Shown here piece by piece: positions 18,662 to 27,390 of a stretch of DNA of 64,000 bases; within the stretch, counting starts at the first letter, position 1, and every line of letters begins with the position of its first letter. The translations under genes were made by a program, and so were the position numbers. The notes below the pieces were generated by a model, which had not been told where the DNA came from, searched no databases, and saw only the letters and a program-made list of their open reading frames with translations. The DNA is from Acidimicrobiia bacterium (GTDB taxonomy: Bacteria > Actinomycetota > Acidimicrobiia > IMCC26256 > JAMXLJ01), in the NCBI GenBank assembly GCA_035651955.1, contig DASRES010000035.1, positions 1 through 64,000 of the forward strand, given 5' to 3'.

Positions 18662-18667
18662 ATGGTA
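18662..18667 (-). promoter_or_regulatory. -10 element of the response-regulator gene (leaderless)
   Basis: On the minus strand TACCAT ends 6 nt before the GTG start at 18655. This supports the shorter start and a leaderless transcript. Confidence 0.4.
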
Positions 18668-18778
18668 CGGCGGCGACGCGCCGTTCCCCGCGTCGCCTCC
18701 AGCAAGCATCTCGGCCACTCCACCGCAGCGCTGGTGAGAGCACCGTGAGCCGGTGCTGAGAGATGTCCCTGCCCCGGG

Positions 18779-19567
18779 TCACGTCTGGTGCAACGGACAC
18801 GAATACGTGGTCCGGCCGCCGACCGTCCGCCGTTGCAGCGGAGCGCCGTCCCTCGGGCACAGCCCGCCGGGGACGCGGGCCTCCATCAGGTCGCCGGTGT
18901 GCGAACCGCCCCGGCGGCCCAGCACGCGGACGACCGTGCGGATCGAGCGTTGCAACACGCGCCGTTCGTCGCCGTCGAGCGAGCCGGCCGGGCGGGCCGG
19001 GTCGAGCGCGGCGCGCCACAACACCTCGTCGACGAGCAGGTTGCCGAGTCCCGCGACGCGCGCCTGGTCCATGAGGATTGCCTTGAGCGGCGCGCGGCTG
19101 CGGTCGAGCGCGCGGTCGAGCTGCGCGCGCGTGAGCGTCATCGCGTCGGGTCCGAGCCGGTCCTCGTCCGGGTCGAGCTCGACTGCGCCGAGCCGGCGCG
19201 GGTCGCGCAGCGCCAGCCCGCCGCCGTCGACGAAGTGCACGCGGAACCGGTACCACTCGGGCCGGTCGTCGTTGCTCGTGTACAGCAGCGGATCACCGGC
19301 CGCGGCACCATCGATGACGACGCGGCCGCTCATCCCGAGATGCAGGCCGAGCACGGGACCGTCGCCGCTCGTGTCGAGCATCAGGAGCTTGCCGCGGCGA
19401 CGCGCGCGGGTGAACACGCGCCCGGGAAGGGCGGTGTCGAGCGCGTCCGCGGTGAGACCGCGCTTCAGGTACCACGCGTCCTGCGCGTCGACATGCGAGA
19501 CGAGGCGGTCGAGCGCGCGCTCCTCGATGAGCCGGCGCGCCGCCTCCACCTCGAGGATCTCCGGCAC
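18779..19567 (-). CDS. Fpg-type DNA glycosylase with altered zinc finger
   Basis: A formamidopyrimidine-DNA glycosylase family protein of 262 residues for oxidised purines. After Met removal the N-terminus is PEILEVEAARR with catalytic Pro2 and Glu3; the conserved GKLLMLD (Lys about 60), H2TH segment (ILMDQARVAGLGNLLVDEVLW) and HTGDLMEAR region are present. The zinc finger reads CPRDG ... CPLHQ instead of CPxCG ... CPxCQ: the second and fourth cysteines are Asp and His. Asp and His can bind zinc, so the finger may still work. The GTG start at 19567 is fixed by the required Pro2 and lies 9 nt after the ilvD stop. Confidence 0.88.
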   Translation of the reverse strand: MPEILEVEAARRLIEERALDRLVSHVDAQDAWYLKRGLTADALDTALPGRVFTRARRRGKLLMLDTSGDGPVLGLHLGMSGRVVIDGAAAGDPLLYTSNDDRPEWYRFRVHFVDGGGLALRDPRRLGAVELDPDEDRLGPDAMTLTRAQLDRALDRSRAPLKAILMDQARVAGLGNLLVDEVLWRAALDPARPAGSLDGDERRVLQRSIRTVVRVLGRRGGSHTGDLMEARVPGGLCPRDGAPLQRRTVGGRTTYSCPLHQT

Positions 19568-19576
19568 GCGTGCGCG

Positions 19577-21253
19577 CTACAGGTTCGTGATCGCGCCCTT
19601 GTCCGCGCCCTGCGCGAGTCGCGCGTACTTGGCGAGGAACCCGCTCGTGTAGCGCGGGTCGATGGGCTTCCACGTCGCCTTGCGGCGAGCGAGCTCTGCG
19701 TCGTCGACGAGCACGTCGATCGTGTGCGACTGCGCGTCGATCACGATGCGATCGCCGTCGGCGACGAGTGCGATCGGGCCGCCGTCGACCGCCTCGGGCG
19801 CGACGTGCCCGACGCAGAAGCCGTGCGTTCCCCCCGAGAAGCGGCCGTCCGTGACGAGCGCCGCGTCACCGCCGCGACCGGCGCCCTTCATCGCGCCGGT
19901 CACCGCGAGCATCTCCCGCATCCCGGGGCCGCCCTTCGGGCCCTCGTAGCGGATCACGACGACGTCACCCGCGTCGATCCGTCCGCCGAGGATCGCGTCC
20001 ATCGCCGCGTCCTCGCCGTCGAAGACGCGCGCGACACCCTCGAACCGCAGCTGGTCGAGCCCCGCGACCTTCACGACCGCGCCGTTCGGCGCGAGCGACC
20101 CCGTCAGCACGGCGATGCCGCCCTGGGCGTGGATCGGCGCGTCGAGCGGGTGGACGACGTCGCCGTCGGGCTTCGGCGGGTCGAGCTCGGCGAGGTTCTC
20201 GGCCATGGTCCTGCCCGTCACGGTCAGCGCGTCGCCGTGGAGGAGTCCCGCGTCGAGCAGCTCGCGCATGACGACGGGGACGCCGCCGATGCGGTCGATG
20301 TCGAACATGTGGTACTTGCCGTGCGGCTTCGTGTCGGCGATGTGCGGGACGCGCGCGCCGATGCGGTTGAAGTCGTCCAGCTCGAGCTCGACGCGCGCCT
20401 CGTTCGCGATCGCGAGGAGATGCAGCACCGCGTTCGTGGAGCCACCGAGCGCCATCGTCACCGCGATCGCGTTCTCGAACGCGTCCTTGGTCATGATCTG
20501 GCGGGGCCGGATGCCCGACTCGAGCAGCCGCATGACGGCGCGGCCGCTGTCGTAGGCGAAGTCGTCCCGACGACGGTCGACCGCGGGCGGGCTCGCGCTG
20601 CCCGGCAGCGACATGCCGAGCGCCTCCCCGATCGATGCCATCGTGTTCGCGGTGAACATGCCCGCGCAGCTGCCCTCGGTCGGGCACGCGCGCCGCTCGA
20701 TCTCGCCGAGCTCGTTCTCGGTGATCGTGCCGGCCGCGCACGCGCCGACCGCTTCGAACACGCTCACGATGTCGAGCGCCTGGTCCTTCCACCGGCCGGG
20801 GAGGATCGACCCGCCGTAGAGGAACACCGACGGGAGGTTCAGGCGAGCGGCGGCCATCAACATGCCGGGCAGGCTCTTGTCACAGCCGGCGAACGTGACG
20901 AGCGCGTCGAAGCGCTCCGCGTGCATCACGCACTCGACGGAGTCGGCGATGATCTCGCGGCTCACGAGCGACCCGCGCATCCCCTCGTGCCCCATCGAGA
21001 TGCCGTCGCTCACCGCGATCGTGACGAACTCGATCGGGAAGCCGCCCGCCGCGCGCACGCCGTCCTTGGCGCGCTTCGCGAGACGATCGAGCGGGAGGTT
21101 GCACGGCGTGACCTCGTTCCAGCTCGACGCGACGCCGACCTGGGCCTTGCCCCAGTCGTCGTCCCCCATGCCGACGGCTCGCAGCATCGCCCGGGCCGGG
21201 GCGCGCTCCATACCGTCCGTGACCTCGTGACTGCGGGGCTTCACATCGCTCAT
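19577..21253 (-). CDS. ilvD: Dihydroxy-acid dehydratase
   Basis: An Fe-S dehydratase of 558 residues, third step of valine/isoleucine synthesis. Cluster and metal ligands are recognisable: CNLPLDRLA (about 50), [15 protein letters not shown] (about 120) and [13 protein letters not shown] (about 195), followed by the C-terminal swivel region ([19 protein letters not shown]). The start is ATG at 21253, preceded by AGGAG, and overlaps the stop of a 29-codon upstream ORF. The fpg-like gene follows by 9 nt. It is separate from the ilvBNC operon and has no visible branched-chain leader peptide. Confidence 0.97.
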   Translation of the reverse strand: MSDVKPRSHEVTDGMERAPARAMLRAVGMGDDDWGKAQVGVASSWNEVTPCNLPLDRLAKRAKDGVRAAGGFPIEFVTIAVSDGISMGHEGMRGSLVSREIIADSVECVMHAERFDALVTFAGCDKSLPGMLMAAARLNLPSVFLYGGSILPGRWKDQALDIVSVFEAVGACAAGTITENELGEIERRACPTEGSCAGMFTANTMASIGEALGMSLPGSASPPAVDRRRDDFAYDSGRAVMRLLESGIRPRQIMTKDAFENAIAVTMALGGSTNAVLHLLAIANEARVELELDDFNRIGARVPHIADTKPHGKYHMFDIDRIGGVPVVMRELLDAGLLHGDALTVTGRTMAENLAELDPPKPDGDVVHPLDAPIHAQGGIAVLTGSLAPNGAVVKVAGLDQLRFEGVARVFDGEDAAMDAILGGRIDAGDVVVIRYEGPKGGPGMREMLAVTGAMKGAGRGGDAALVTDGRFSGGTHGFCVGHVAPEAVDGGPIALVADGDRIVIDAQSHTIDVLVDDAELARRKATWKPIDPRYTSGFLAKYARLAQGADKGAITNL

Positions 21254-21339
21254 GCTCGTCCGCTCCTGGCCCTGCGGGCCGGGCCGCTCGGGCCACGCTC
21301 GCTGCTCGGCGGGATGCCCGCCTCCCGACGCTCGCTCAT
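21250..21339 (-). CDS. Possible 29-residue upstream ORF coupled to ilvD
   Basis: ATG at 21339 to TGA at 21250; the TGA overlaps the ilvD ATG in an ATGA. A -10-like TACGCT ends 8 nt upstream of its ATG, as in leaderless genes here. It encodes a Ser/Arg/Pro/Gly-rich peptide with one Ile and no Leu or Val, so it is not a branched-chain attenuator peptide. The 14 nt around its start (ACGAGCATGAGCGA) are repeated exactly at the ilvD start, 86 bp away. It may be a coupled leader or a relic of a local duplication. Confidence 0.35.
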   Translation of the reverse strand: MSERREAGIPPSSERGPSGPARRARSGRA

Positions 21340-21347
21340 GCTCGTGA

Positions 21348-21353
21348 AGCGTA
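21348..21353 (-). promoter_or_regulatory. -10 element for the ilvD transcript
   Basis: On the minus strand TACGCT ends 8 nt before the ATG of the upstream ORF. No convincing -35 is visible. Confidence 0.35.
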
Positions 21354-21380
21354 GACGGGTCCGCTCGCTGGTCTTCCGGG

Positions 21381-21386
21381 TAGGTT
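21381..21386 (+). promoter_or_regulatory. -10 element of the maleylpyruvate-isomerase-like gene (leaderless)
   Basis: TAGGTT ends 7 nt before the ATG at 21394; no Shine-Dalgarno is present, so a leaderless transcript is likely. Confidence 0.4.
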
Positions 21387-21393
21387 CCGCGCG

Positions 21394-22074
21394 ATGACCG
21401 ACTACGGGATGCTCTACGGCGCGACACGCGAGCGGGTCGGTTCGCTCGTGCGCGACCTCGACGACGCGACCGCAGCGACGCCCGTCCCCGCGTGCCCGGG
21501 GTGGACGGTGCACGACGTCGTCGCGCACCTCGCCGGCACCGTGACCGACGTCCTCGCGGGCAAGCTCGACGGCGTCGGCAGCGACGCGTGGACCCGCGCG
21601 CAGGTCGCCGCACGACGTGACGTGCCGATCCGCGACCTCGTCGACGAGTGGAACGAGGGCGGCCCGCAGTTCGAGGACGGGCTGCGTGCGATCGGCGGCG
21701 CGATGGCCGCGACCGCCGTGTCCGACGCGTTCCAGCACGAGCAGGACGTCCGCAGCGCGATCGACCGCCAGGGCGGGCGCGACGTCGACGTGATCCTGAC
21801 GGTCGTCGAGTCGTACGTTCCCGGGCTGGCGCGGCGCATCGGTGGGGCGGGCCTCGGTCCCCTGCGCGTCGAGGCCGGGTCGCACGGCTACACGGCGGGC
21901 GACGGGGAGCCCGTCGCGACCGTTCGCGCGGAGCCGTTCGAGCTGGCGCGCGCACTGGGCGGACGCCGCACCGTGGACGAGATCCGCGCGCTCGCCTGGG
22001 ACGGTGACGCCGCCGCGTACGCGCCGCTCTTCTCCACCTACGGCACGCCGACGACCTCCATCGGCGAACGTTGA
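21394..22074 (+). CDS. Maleylpyruvate-isomerase-family, mycothiol-dependent-type protein
   Basis: A 226-residue member of the TIGR03083/DinB-like four-helix family. The conserved N-terminal signature [15 protein letters not shown] (about residues 33-47) contains the metal-binding His; a further His lies in [13 protein letters not shown] (about 115). Related proteins use mycothiol as thiol cofactor in isomerisation or detoxification; the substrate of this one is unknown. It is divergent from ilvD with 140 bp between the two coding starts and probably independent of it. It supports an actinobacterial, mycothiol-containing host. Confidence 0.8.
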   Translation: MTDYGMLYGATRERVGSLVRDLDDATAATPVPACPGWTVHDVVAHLAGTVTDVLAGKLDGVGSDAWTRAQVAARRDVPIRDLVDEWNEGGPQFEDGLRAIGGAMAATAVSDAFQHEQDVRSAIDRQGGRDVDVILTVVESYVPGLARRIGGAGLGPLRVEAGSHGYTAGDGEPVATVRAEPFELARALGGRRTVDEIRALAWDGDAAAYAPLFSTYGTPTTSIGER

Positions 22075-22090
22075 CGCCGGGCCAGATCGC

Positions 22091-23077
22091 TCATTGAGGG
22101 ATCCCCGTGGCCTGGCGGTAGTCACCTGTCAACGAAGCGCGATCCAACGCCGAACGGACGTGCGCGACGAAGTCGTCCGGCCGCTTGCGCACCTCGTCCC
22201 AGGTCACCGGGACGACGCGCCATCCCGCGGCGACGAGACGCGCCGTGCGGGCGCGGTCGTCGACGAACGCCCGCCGACCGGCGTGGAACGCGTAGCCGTC
22301 GGCTTCGACGGCAACGAAGGCGTCCGGCCAGGCGAAGTCGAGCCGGAACGATCGTCCGTCGATCGTGACGGCGTGCTGCCTGACGGGCCGCGGAAGACCA
22401 CTCCGAAGAAGCACGCGCCAGACCGCCCCCTCCAGTGCGGACTCGAGCGCCGCGGCGCCTCTGCCGCGCTCCTCGAGCAGGCGACGAAGCACGGCGACGC
22501 CGGCGCGCCCCGTCCTGCCGAGCTCGCGGACGCGCCACTCGACGAACGCGCACGTCGTCAGCTGCTTCCGGAGCGCGTCGTCGAGCGCGGTCTCGAGCAC
22601 GGTCGCGTCGACCGAACCGGCGAGGTCGACGAGTGTGCGCGCCACCGTGGTGACGGGAATGCCGTGCACCACGTCGCGATCGACTGCCGGAAGCGTCTTC
22701 GTCCGATGGACGACGACCGCGGGATGCCGCCGCGTGCACTCGTACGGCACCGTGATGTCGACGCGGCGCGTCACGACACCGTCGAGATTCCAGAGCACGG
22801 CCGCGGTCAGGTGTGAGACACGCGAGTCCTCGCCCGCCCACAGTGCCGCGGCGAGTGCAGCTTGGCGACCGCGCGTGGGCGCGCCCGCGATGCGGTACAC
22901 GCCTGGCAGCATTCGGTCCCAGCGGCCTCGGGTGACGCGTGTCCGGATCGCGTTCGGCGTGAACCCGATCGCCACCGCTTGAGCAGCGCTCAGCAGGCCG
23001 TATTGCGAGCCCGCGATCGCGGCTGCGCGCGAGTCACGGCCTTCGTTGAGCGAATTCCGTTGCTCCGCGGTACTCAT
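22091..23077 (-). CDS. AbiEi-like winged-helix plus DUF559 nuclease-fold fusion protein
   Basis: 328 residues. The N-terminal region (AGSQYGLLSAAQAVAIGF ... GRWDRMLPGVYRIAG, about 20-65) matches the AbiEi_4 winged-helix domain of type IV antitoxins. The C-terminal part has a PD-(D/E)xK-type core: RLDFAWPDAFVAVEADGY (about 245-265), then RTARLVAAGWRVVPVTW, as in DUF559/Vsr-like endonuclease folds. No AbiEii toxin gene is adjacent. Such fusions occur as orphans in actinobacteria, with unknown function; DNA binding plus cleavage in defence or regulation is only inferred. An 8-bp inverted repeat (TCATTGAG at 22091, CTCAATGA at 23080) brackets the gene. ATG at 23077 was chosen; the Shine-Dalgarno is poor. 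Confidence 0.75.
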   Translation of the reverse strand: MSTAEQRNSLNEGRDSRAAAIAGSQYGLLSAAQAVAIGFTPNAIRTRVTRGRWDRMLPGVYRIAGAPTRGRQAALAAALWAGEDSRVSHLTAAVLWNLDGVVTRRVDITVPYECTRRHPAVVVHRTKTLPAVDRDVVHGIPVTTVARTLVDLAGSVDATVLETALDDALRKQLTTCAFVEWRVRELGRTGRAGVAVLRRLLEERGRGAAALESALEGAVWRVLLRSGLPRPVRQHAVTIDGRSFRLDFAWPDAFVAVEADGYAFHAGRRAFVDDRARTARLVAAGWRVVPVTWDEVRKRPDDFVAHVRSALDRASLTGDYRQATGIPQ

Positions 23078-23133
23078 CGCTCAATGAAACAGCGGAGGTG
23101 CGACAGCGAACGACGGGCGCGGCCCGCGGCGGG

Positions 23134-24594
23134 CTACGAGCCCGAGAGCCGGTCGTCCAGGAGACGGTTGAGGACGGCAGGGTTGCCCTTGCCCTTCATC
23201 GCCTTCATCAGCTCGCCCATCAGGAAGCCACGCTTCTTCTTGCGGAGCTTGTCGTCGCCGGCGCGCCACTCGTCGACGACGGACTGGTTCGCGCGCAGCA
23301 CGTCGTCGACCGCGGCCGCGAGCTCCGACTCGTCGCTCACCTGCGCGAGCCCGCGCTCCTCGACCACCTGCTTCGGTCGCTTCGGCTCCTTCAGGCACTC
23401 GTCGAGCACGTCCTTCGCCATCTTCCGCGAGAGCGTCCCGTCCGCGACGAGCGCGACGAGCTCGGCGAGGCCGTCGGGCGCGAGCGGGAGCGCGCCCGGC
23501 GCCAACCCGGTCTCGTTGAGGAACCCGAGCACCTCACCGGTCGCCCACTTCGTCACCTCGACGGGGTCGCCGCCCGCCGCGACCGCGCGCTGCGCGTACT
23601 CCGCGAGGCCGGGCACCTCGACCAGCACTCGCGCGTCCGCCTCGCTCAAGCCCCACTCGGTCACCAAGCGCGCCCGTAACGCGGACGGCAGCTCCGGGAT
23701 CGACGCGCGAGCTCGTGCCCGCATCTCGTCGGTCGGCGCGACGGGTACGAGGTCCGGCTCGGGGAAGTAGCGGTAGTCGAACGCCTCTTCCTTCGAGCGC
23801 ATCGAGTGCGTCCGGCCGTCTTCCTCGTCCCAGTGACGGGTCTCCTGCACGACGCGTCCGCCGGCGTCGAGCACCGACGTCTGGCGCTCGATCTCGTACT
23901 CGATCGCGCGCGCCAGCGACCGCAACGAGTTCATGTTCTTGATCTCGGTGCGCGTCCCGAGCTCCGACGCGCCCGACGGCCGCACCGACACGTTCGCGTC
24001 GACGCGCATGGAGCCCTCTTCCATCTTGACGTCCGACACGCCGATCGCCTCGAGCACCGCGCGCAGCTCGTTCACGTACGAACGCGCCTGCGACGCGCTC
24101 GTGATCTCCGGCTTGCTGACGATCTCCATGAGCGGCACGCCGGCGCGGTTGTAGTCGACGAGCGAGTACTCGGCGTCGTGGATACGGCCCCCGCCGCCGA
24201 CGTGGATCGTCTTGCCGGTGTCCTCCTCCATGTGCGCGCGCACGATCCCGACACGCGCGCCGTCGACCTCCAGCCAACCCTCGACGCAGATCGGCTCGTC
24301 GTACTGGCTGATCTGGTAGTCCTTCGGCATGTCGGGATAGAAGTAGTTCTTGCGGTGGAAGATCGACGACGGCGGCACGTCGAAGTGCAACGCCTCGCCG
24401 ATCCGCAGCGCGAACTCCACGACGCGCTCGTTCAACACCGGGAGCGAGCCGGGCAGCCCGAGGCACACCGGGCACACGTTCGTGTTCGGCTCCGCGCCGA
24501 ACTCGTTCGGACACCCGCAGAACAGCTTCGTCGCGGTCGCGAGCTCGACGTGCACCTCGAGACCGATGACGGGCTCGTAGTCGGTGACCGCCAT
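23134..24594 (-). CDS. gatB: Asp-tRNA(Asn)/Glu-tRNA(Gln) amidotransferase subunit B
   Basis: The 486-residue tRNA-binding and kinase subunit of the GatCAB amidotransferase, which converts misacylated Glu-tRNA(Gln) or Asp-tRNA(Asn) to the correct amides. Signatures: VIGLEVHVEL at the start, zinc-type cysteines in LFCGCPNEF and NVCPVCLGLPG, HRKNYFYPDMPKDYQISQYD (about 80-100), and the C-terminal YqeY-like domain (GFLMGELMKAMKGKGNP). The start is ATG at 24594, with GGGGGAG 6 nt upstream. It is separated from gatA and gatC by an inverted alpha/beta hydrolase gene, whose start region it abuts. Confidence 0.96.
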   Translation of the reverse strand: MAVTDYEPVIGLEVHVELATATKLFCGCPNEFGAEPNTNVCPVCLGLPGSLPVLNERVVEFALRIGEALHFDVPPSSIFHRKNYFYPDMPKDYQISQYDEPICVEGWLEVDGARVGIVRAHMEEDTGKTIHVGGGGRIHDAEYSLVDYNRAGVPLMEIVSKPEITSASQARSYVNELRAVLEAIGVSDVKMEEGSMRVDANVSVRPSGASELGTRTEIKNMNSLRSLARAIEYEIERQTSVLDAGGRVVQETRHWDEEDGRTHSMRSKEEAFDYRYFPEPDLVPVAPTDEMRARARASIPELPSALRARLVTEWGLSEADARVLVEVPGLAEYAQRAVAAGGDPVEVTKWATGEVLGFLNETGLAPGALPLAPDGLAELVALVADGTLSRKMAKDVLDECLKEPKRPKQVVEERGLAQVSDESELAAAVDDVLRANQSVVDEWRAGDDKLRKKKRGFLMGELMKAMKGKGNPAVLNRLLDDRLSGS

Positions 24595-24610
24595 GTCAGA
24601 CTCCCCCGTG

Positions 24611-25537
24611 ATGGCTCTCGATCCCGACGCGTTCACGATCCGGCGCGAGACGGTGCGCCACGGTGTCACCCTCGCGTTCGTCCACGAAGGCGCCGGCGGC
24701 TATCCGTTGCTGCTCCTCCACGGCTACCCGGAGACGAAGCGGATCTGGTGGCGCAACATCGCGCCGCTCGCCGCCGCGGGCTTCGAGGTCGTCGCGCCCG
24801 ACCTGCGCGGCCACGGCGACTCCGACCTCGCGACCGACGGCTGCTACGACGTCGCCGCGTTCTCCCTCGACGTGCGCGCGCTGATGCACGACGTGCTCGG
24901 TCACGACCGCTACGGCGTGATCGGTGGCGACGTGGGCGGCGTCGTCCTCTACGACCACTCGCTGCGCTACCCGGACAGCGTCGACCGCCAGTGCGTGTTC
25001 AACACGCTGGCGCCGCCGCTGCACGAGCTGTACGAGGCTGCGGGCATCCCGCGCGAGGCCCCGCCGCGCGCGACGCGCCCGACCGCGGACTACTTCCGCC
25101 GGCAGGCGACCGATCCGGACGGGCTCCTCGCGGAGCTCGACACGCCGCAGCGCCGGCGCGCGTACGTGGCCGACATGTACGGCCACCGGCTGTGGGCCGC
25201 GCCCGGCACGTTCACGCCCGACGACGTCGAGTTCATGACGGAGCCGTACGCGGACGCCGACCAGCTGCGCGCGAGCTGGGGCGTCTACGAGAGCTCGACG
25301 GGGGCGCGCCCGCTCGCCGACGTGCCGCGCGTCTTCGAGCAGAACCCGACGCCGACGCTCGTTCTCTACGGCACGGAGGACCACGTCGTTCCCCGCACCT
25401 TCCCGGACGAGTGTGCGGTCGCGTTCACCGAGTGCATCGGGCCGTTCCACGTCCCGCGCGCGGGCCACTTCCTCCAGTGGGAGGCCGCGACCGTGCTGAA
25501 CCGCGCGCTCACCTACTTCTTCGCCGACCTTCGCTGA
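24611..25537 (+). CDS. Alpha/beta hydrolase, haloacetate dehalogenase/epoxide hydrolase type
   Basis: 308 residues. Oxyanion-hole motif LLLLHGYPET (about 33-42), nucleophile elbow GGDVGGVVLYD with Asp as nucleophile (about residue 106, typical of dehalogenases and epoxide hydrolases rather than Ser esterases), acid in LYGTEDHVVP and catalytic His in AGHFLQWEAA near the C-terminus. The natural substrate cannot be named. Start: ATG at 24611 with CAGACT 8 nt upstream; an ATG at 24593 would add 6 residues and overlap the gatB start codon. The gene is inverted relative to gatB and gatA and breaks up the gatCAB cluster. A hairpin and a 26-bp copy of the gatA 3' end follow its stop. Confidence 0.85.
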   Translation: MALDPDAFTIRRETVRHGVTLAFVHEGAGGYPLLLLHGYPETKRIWWRNIAPLAAAGFEVVAPDLRGHGDSDLATDGCYDVAAFSLDVRALMHDVLGHDRYGVIGGDVGGVVLYDHSLRYPDSVDRQCVFNTLAPPLHELYEAAGIPREAPPRATRPTADYFRRQATDPDGLLAELDTPQRRRAYVADMYGHRLWAAPGTFTPDDVEFMTEPYADADQLRASWGVYESSTGARPLADVPRVFEQNPTPTLVLYGTEDHVVPRTFPDECAVAFTECIGPFHVPRAGHFLQWEAATVLNRALTYFFADLR

Positions 25538-25549
25538 CATCACGGCGTC

Positions 25550-25680
25550 GGCGCGGCGAGCTCGATCGCGCGCGCTACACGGAGCGGCGAGCGCCCGCGG
25601 GCCGGGTACCCCGGCCCGCAGCGAGTGCGACCAGAGGCACGCGCTCGACGTCACGGCGCGGCGAGCTCGATCGCGCGCGC
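25550..25680. repeat. 26-bp direct repeat of the gatA 3' end
   Basis: Bases 25550-25575 are identical to 25655-25680, 105 bp apart. The second copy is the last codons of gatA (minus strand, ARAIELAA region); the first lies in the gap just after the alpha/beta hydrolase stop. The copies share some flanking bases too (CATCACGGCG versus CGTCACGGCG). This suggests a duplication or rearrangement where the hydrolase meets gatA. Confidence 0.7.
25597..25619. terminator. Hairpin between convergent hydrolase and gatA
   Basis: GCGGGCCGGG and CCCGGCCCGC form a perfect 10-bp stem around a TAC loop, midway between the two convergent stop codons. It probably serves both directions; there is no U-tract. 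Confidence 0.55.
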
Positions 25681-27084
25681 CACGCGAAACATGACTGGCT
25701 CCGCGAGCGCGTCGGCGAGGACCTGCACGCCGATGGGGAGCCCGTCGGACCCGGTTCCGAACGGCACCGAGACCGCCGGATGGCCGGCGAGGTTCGACGG
25801 GATCGTGCACACGTCGTTGAGGTACATCGCGAGCGGGTCGTCGGTCTTCGCGCCGAGCGGGAACGCAGTCGTCGGCGACGTCGGGCCGATCAGCGCGTCG
25901 AACCGCTCGTACGCACGCGCGAAGTCGCGGATGATCAGCGTGCGGACGCGCTGCGCCTGCCCGTAGTACGCGTCGTAGTAGCCGGCCGACAGCGCGTACG
26001 TGCCGAGCATGATGCGTCGCTTCACCTCGGCCCCGAAGCCGGCGTCGCGCGTCTGCGCGTTCATCGTCGCGACGTCGGGTCCGTCGACGCGCAGCCCGTA
26101 GCGCACGCCGTCGTAGCGCGCGAGGTTCGACGAGGCCTCCGCCGGCGCGATGAGGTAGTACGCGGACAGGCCATACACCGCGCTCGGGACCGAGACCCGC
26201 TCGACCTTCGCGCCGGCGTCCGTCAGGGCGCCCGCGGCACGCTCCACCGACGAGACGACGTCGCCGTCGACGCCCTGCGCGTCGGTGAGCTCCTCGACGA
26301 CACCGATGCGCAACCCCTCGACGCCGTCGTCGAGCTCGGGCAGCACCGCGGTCGGCGGCGACGGGATCGACGTGCTGTCGCACGCGTCCGGTCCCCAGAT
26401 GGCCTCGAGCAGCAGCGCGGCATCGGTGACGCTCGTCGCGAACGGGCCGATCTGGTCGAGGCTCGAGGCGAACGCGATCAACCCGTAGCGGGAGACGCGT
26501 CCGTATGTCGGCTTCATCCCGACGACCCCGCACAGCGCGGCGGGCTGGCGGATCGAGCCGCCGGTGTCGGAGCCGAGGCCGAGTGGCGCGAAGCCCGAAG
26601 CCACCGCGGCCGCCGACCCACCGCTCGACCCGCCCGGCACACGGGCGGTGTCGTGCGGGTTGCGGGTGGCCCCGAACGCGGAGTTCTCGGTGGAGCTGCC
26701 CATGGCGAACTCGTCGAGGTTGGTCTTGCCGATCGGGATGCCGCCCGCGTCCACCACGCGTCGCACGACCGTCGCGTCGTACGGGGGTCGCCACCCCTCG
26801 AGGATGCGGGACGAGCACGTCGTCGGGATGCCGCGCGTGCAGAGGTTGTCCTTGAGCGCGACGGGTAGGCCGGCGAGCGGCCCGGGATCGTCGCCGCGTG
26901 CGACCGCGGCGTCGACGGCGTCGGCGGCCGCCCGCGCCTCGTCAGCGAGCACGAGGTTGAACGCGTGCACGTCGCCCTCGCGCGCCTCGATCGCGCCCAG
27001 GCACTCCTCGACGACGTCGCGCGCGGAGCGCTCCCCGGCGCGGACGGCGGCCGCTATCTCGAGCGCCGACCGGCTCTCGCTCAC
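25651..27084 (-). CDS. gatA: Asp-tRNA(Asn)/Glu-tRNA(Gln) amidotransferase subunit A
   Basis: The 477-residue amidase subunit that releases ammonia from glutamine. The amidase-signature Ser-cisSer-Lys triad is visible: Lys in LPVALKDNL (about 78), cis-Ser and Ser in [16 protein letters not shown] (about 149-164) and [15 protein letters not shown] (about 170-182). The start is ATG at 27084, overlapping the gatC stop by 4 bp (ATGA). The 3' end is partly duplicated 105 bp downstream. Length and motifs are complete. Confidence 0.97.
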   Translation of the reverse strand: MSESRSALEIAAAVRAGERSARDVVEECLGAIEAREGDVHAFNLVLADEARAAADAVDAAVARGDDPGPLAGLPVALKDNLCTRGIPTTCSSRILEGWRPPYDATVVRRVVDAGGIPIGKTNLDEFAMGSSTENSAFGATRNPHDTARVPGGSSGGSAAAVASGFAPLGLGSDTGGSIRQPAALCGVVGMKPTYGRVSRYGLIAFASSLDQIGPFATSVTDAALLLEAIWGPDACDSTSIPSPPTAVLPELDDGVEGLRIGVVEELTDAQGVDGDVVSSVERAAGALTDAGAKVERVSVPSAVYGLSAYYLIAPAEASSNLARYDGVRYGLRVDGPDVATMNAQTRDAGFGAEVKRRIMLGTYALSAGYYDAYYGQAQRVRTLIIRDFARAYERFDALIGPTSPTTAFPLGAKTDDPLAMYLNDVCTIPSNLAGHPAVSVPFGTGSDGLPIGVQVLADALAEPVMFRVARAIELAAP

Positions 27085-27380
27085 GGCGCCTCGCCGAGGA
27101 TGCGCGGGACGCGGAAGCGGTCGTCCTCGCTCGCGGGCGCCATGGCCAGCACGTCGTCGCGCGGCACGCCCGGTCGGGGCTCGTCGGGCCGGAGGACGTT
27201 CGCGAGCGGCAGCGGGTGCGCGGTCGGCGGGACGCCGGCGGTGTCGAGCGCGGAGACCTGCGCGGCGTGCTCGAGGATCACCTCGAGCTGCTCCGTCAAC
27301 CGCTCGACCTCGTCGTCCGTGAGCGCGAGACGCGCGAGACGCGCGACGTGCTCGACGTCGTCACGGGTGATCCTGCTCAT
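27081..27380 (-). CDS. gatC: Asp-tRNA(Asn)/Glu-tRNA(Gln) amidotransferase subunit C
   Basis: A 99-residue stabilising subunit of GatCAB. It starts [20 protein letters not shown], with the typical helical N-terminus, and its C-terminal half ([20 protein letters not shown]) wraps GatA. ATG at 27380 is preferred over the adjacent GTG at 27383. It overlaps gatA by 4 bp and lies 10 bp after a ferredoxin gene, so ferredoxin-gatC-gatA is one transcription unit. Confidence 0.94.
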   Translation of the reverse strand: MSRITRDDVEHVARLARLALTDDEVERLTEQLEVILEHAAQVSALDTAGVPPTAHPLPLANVLRPDEPRPGVPRDDVLAMAPASEDDRFRVPRILGEAP

Positions 27381-27390
27381 CACGCGGAGT

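Noticed and set aside
23806-26868. 1020-codon plus-strand frame across gatB, the hydrolase and gatA
   Set aside because: Runs through three conserved genes in other frames; composition is that of an antisense shadow.
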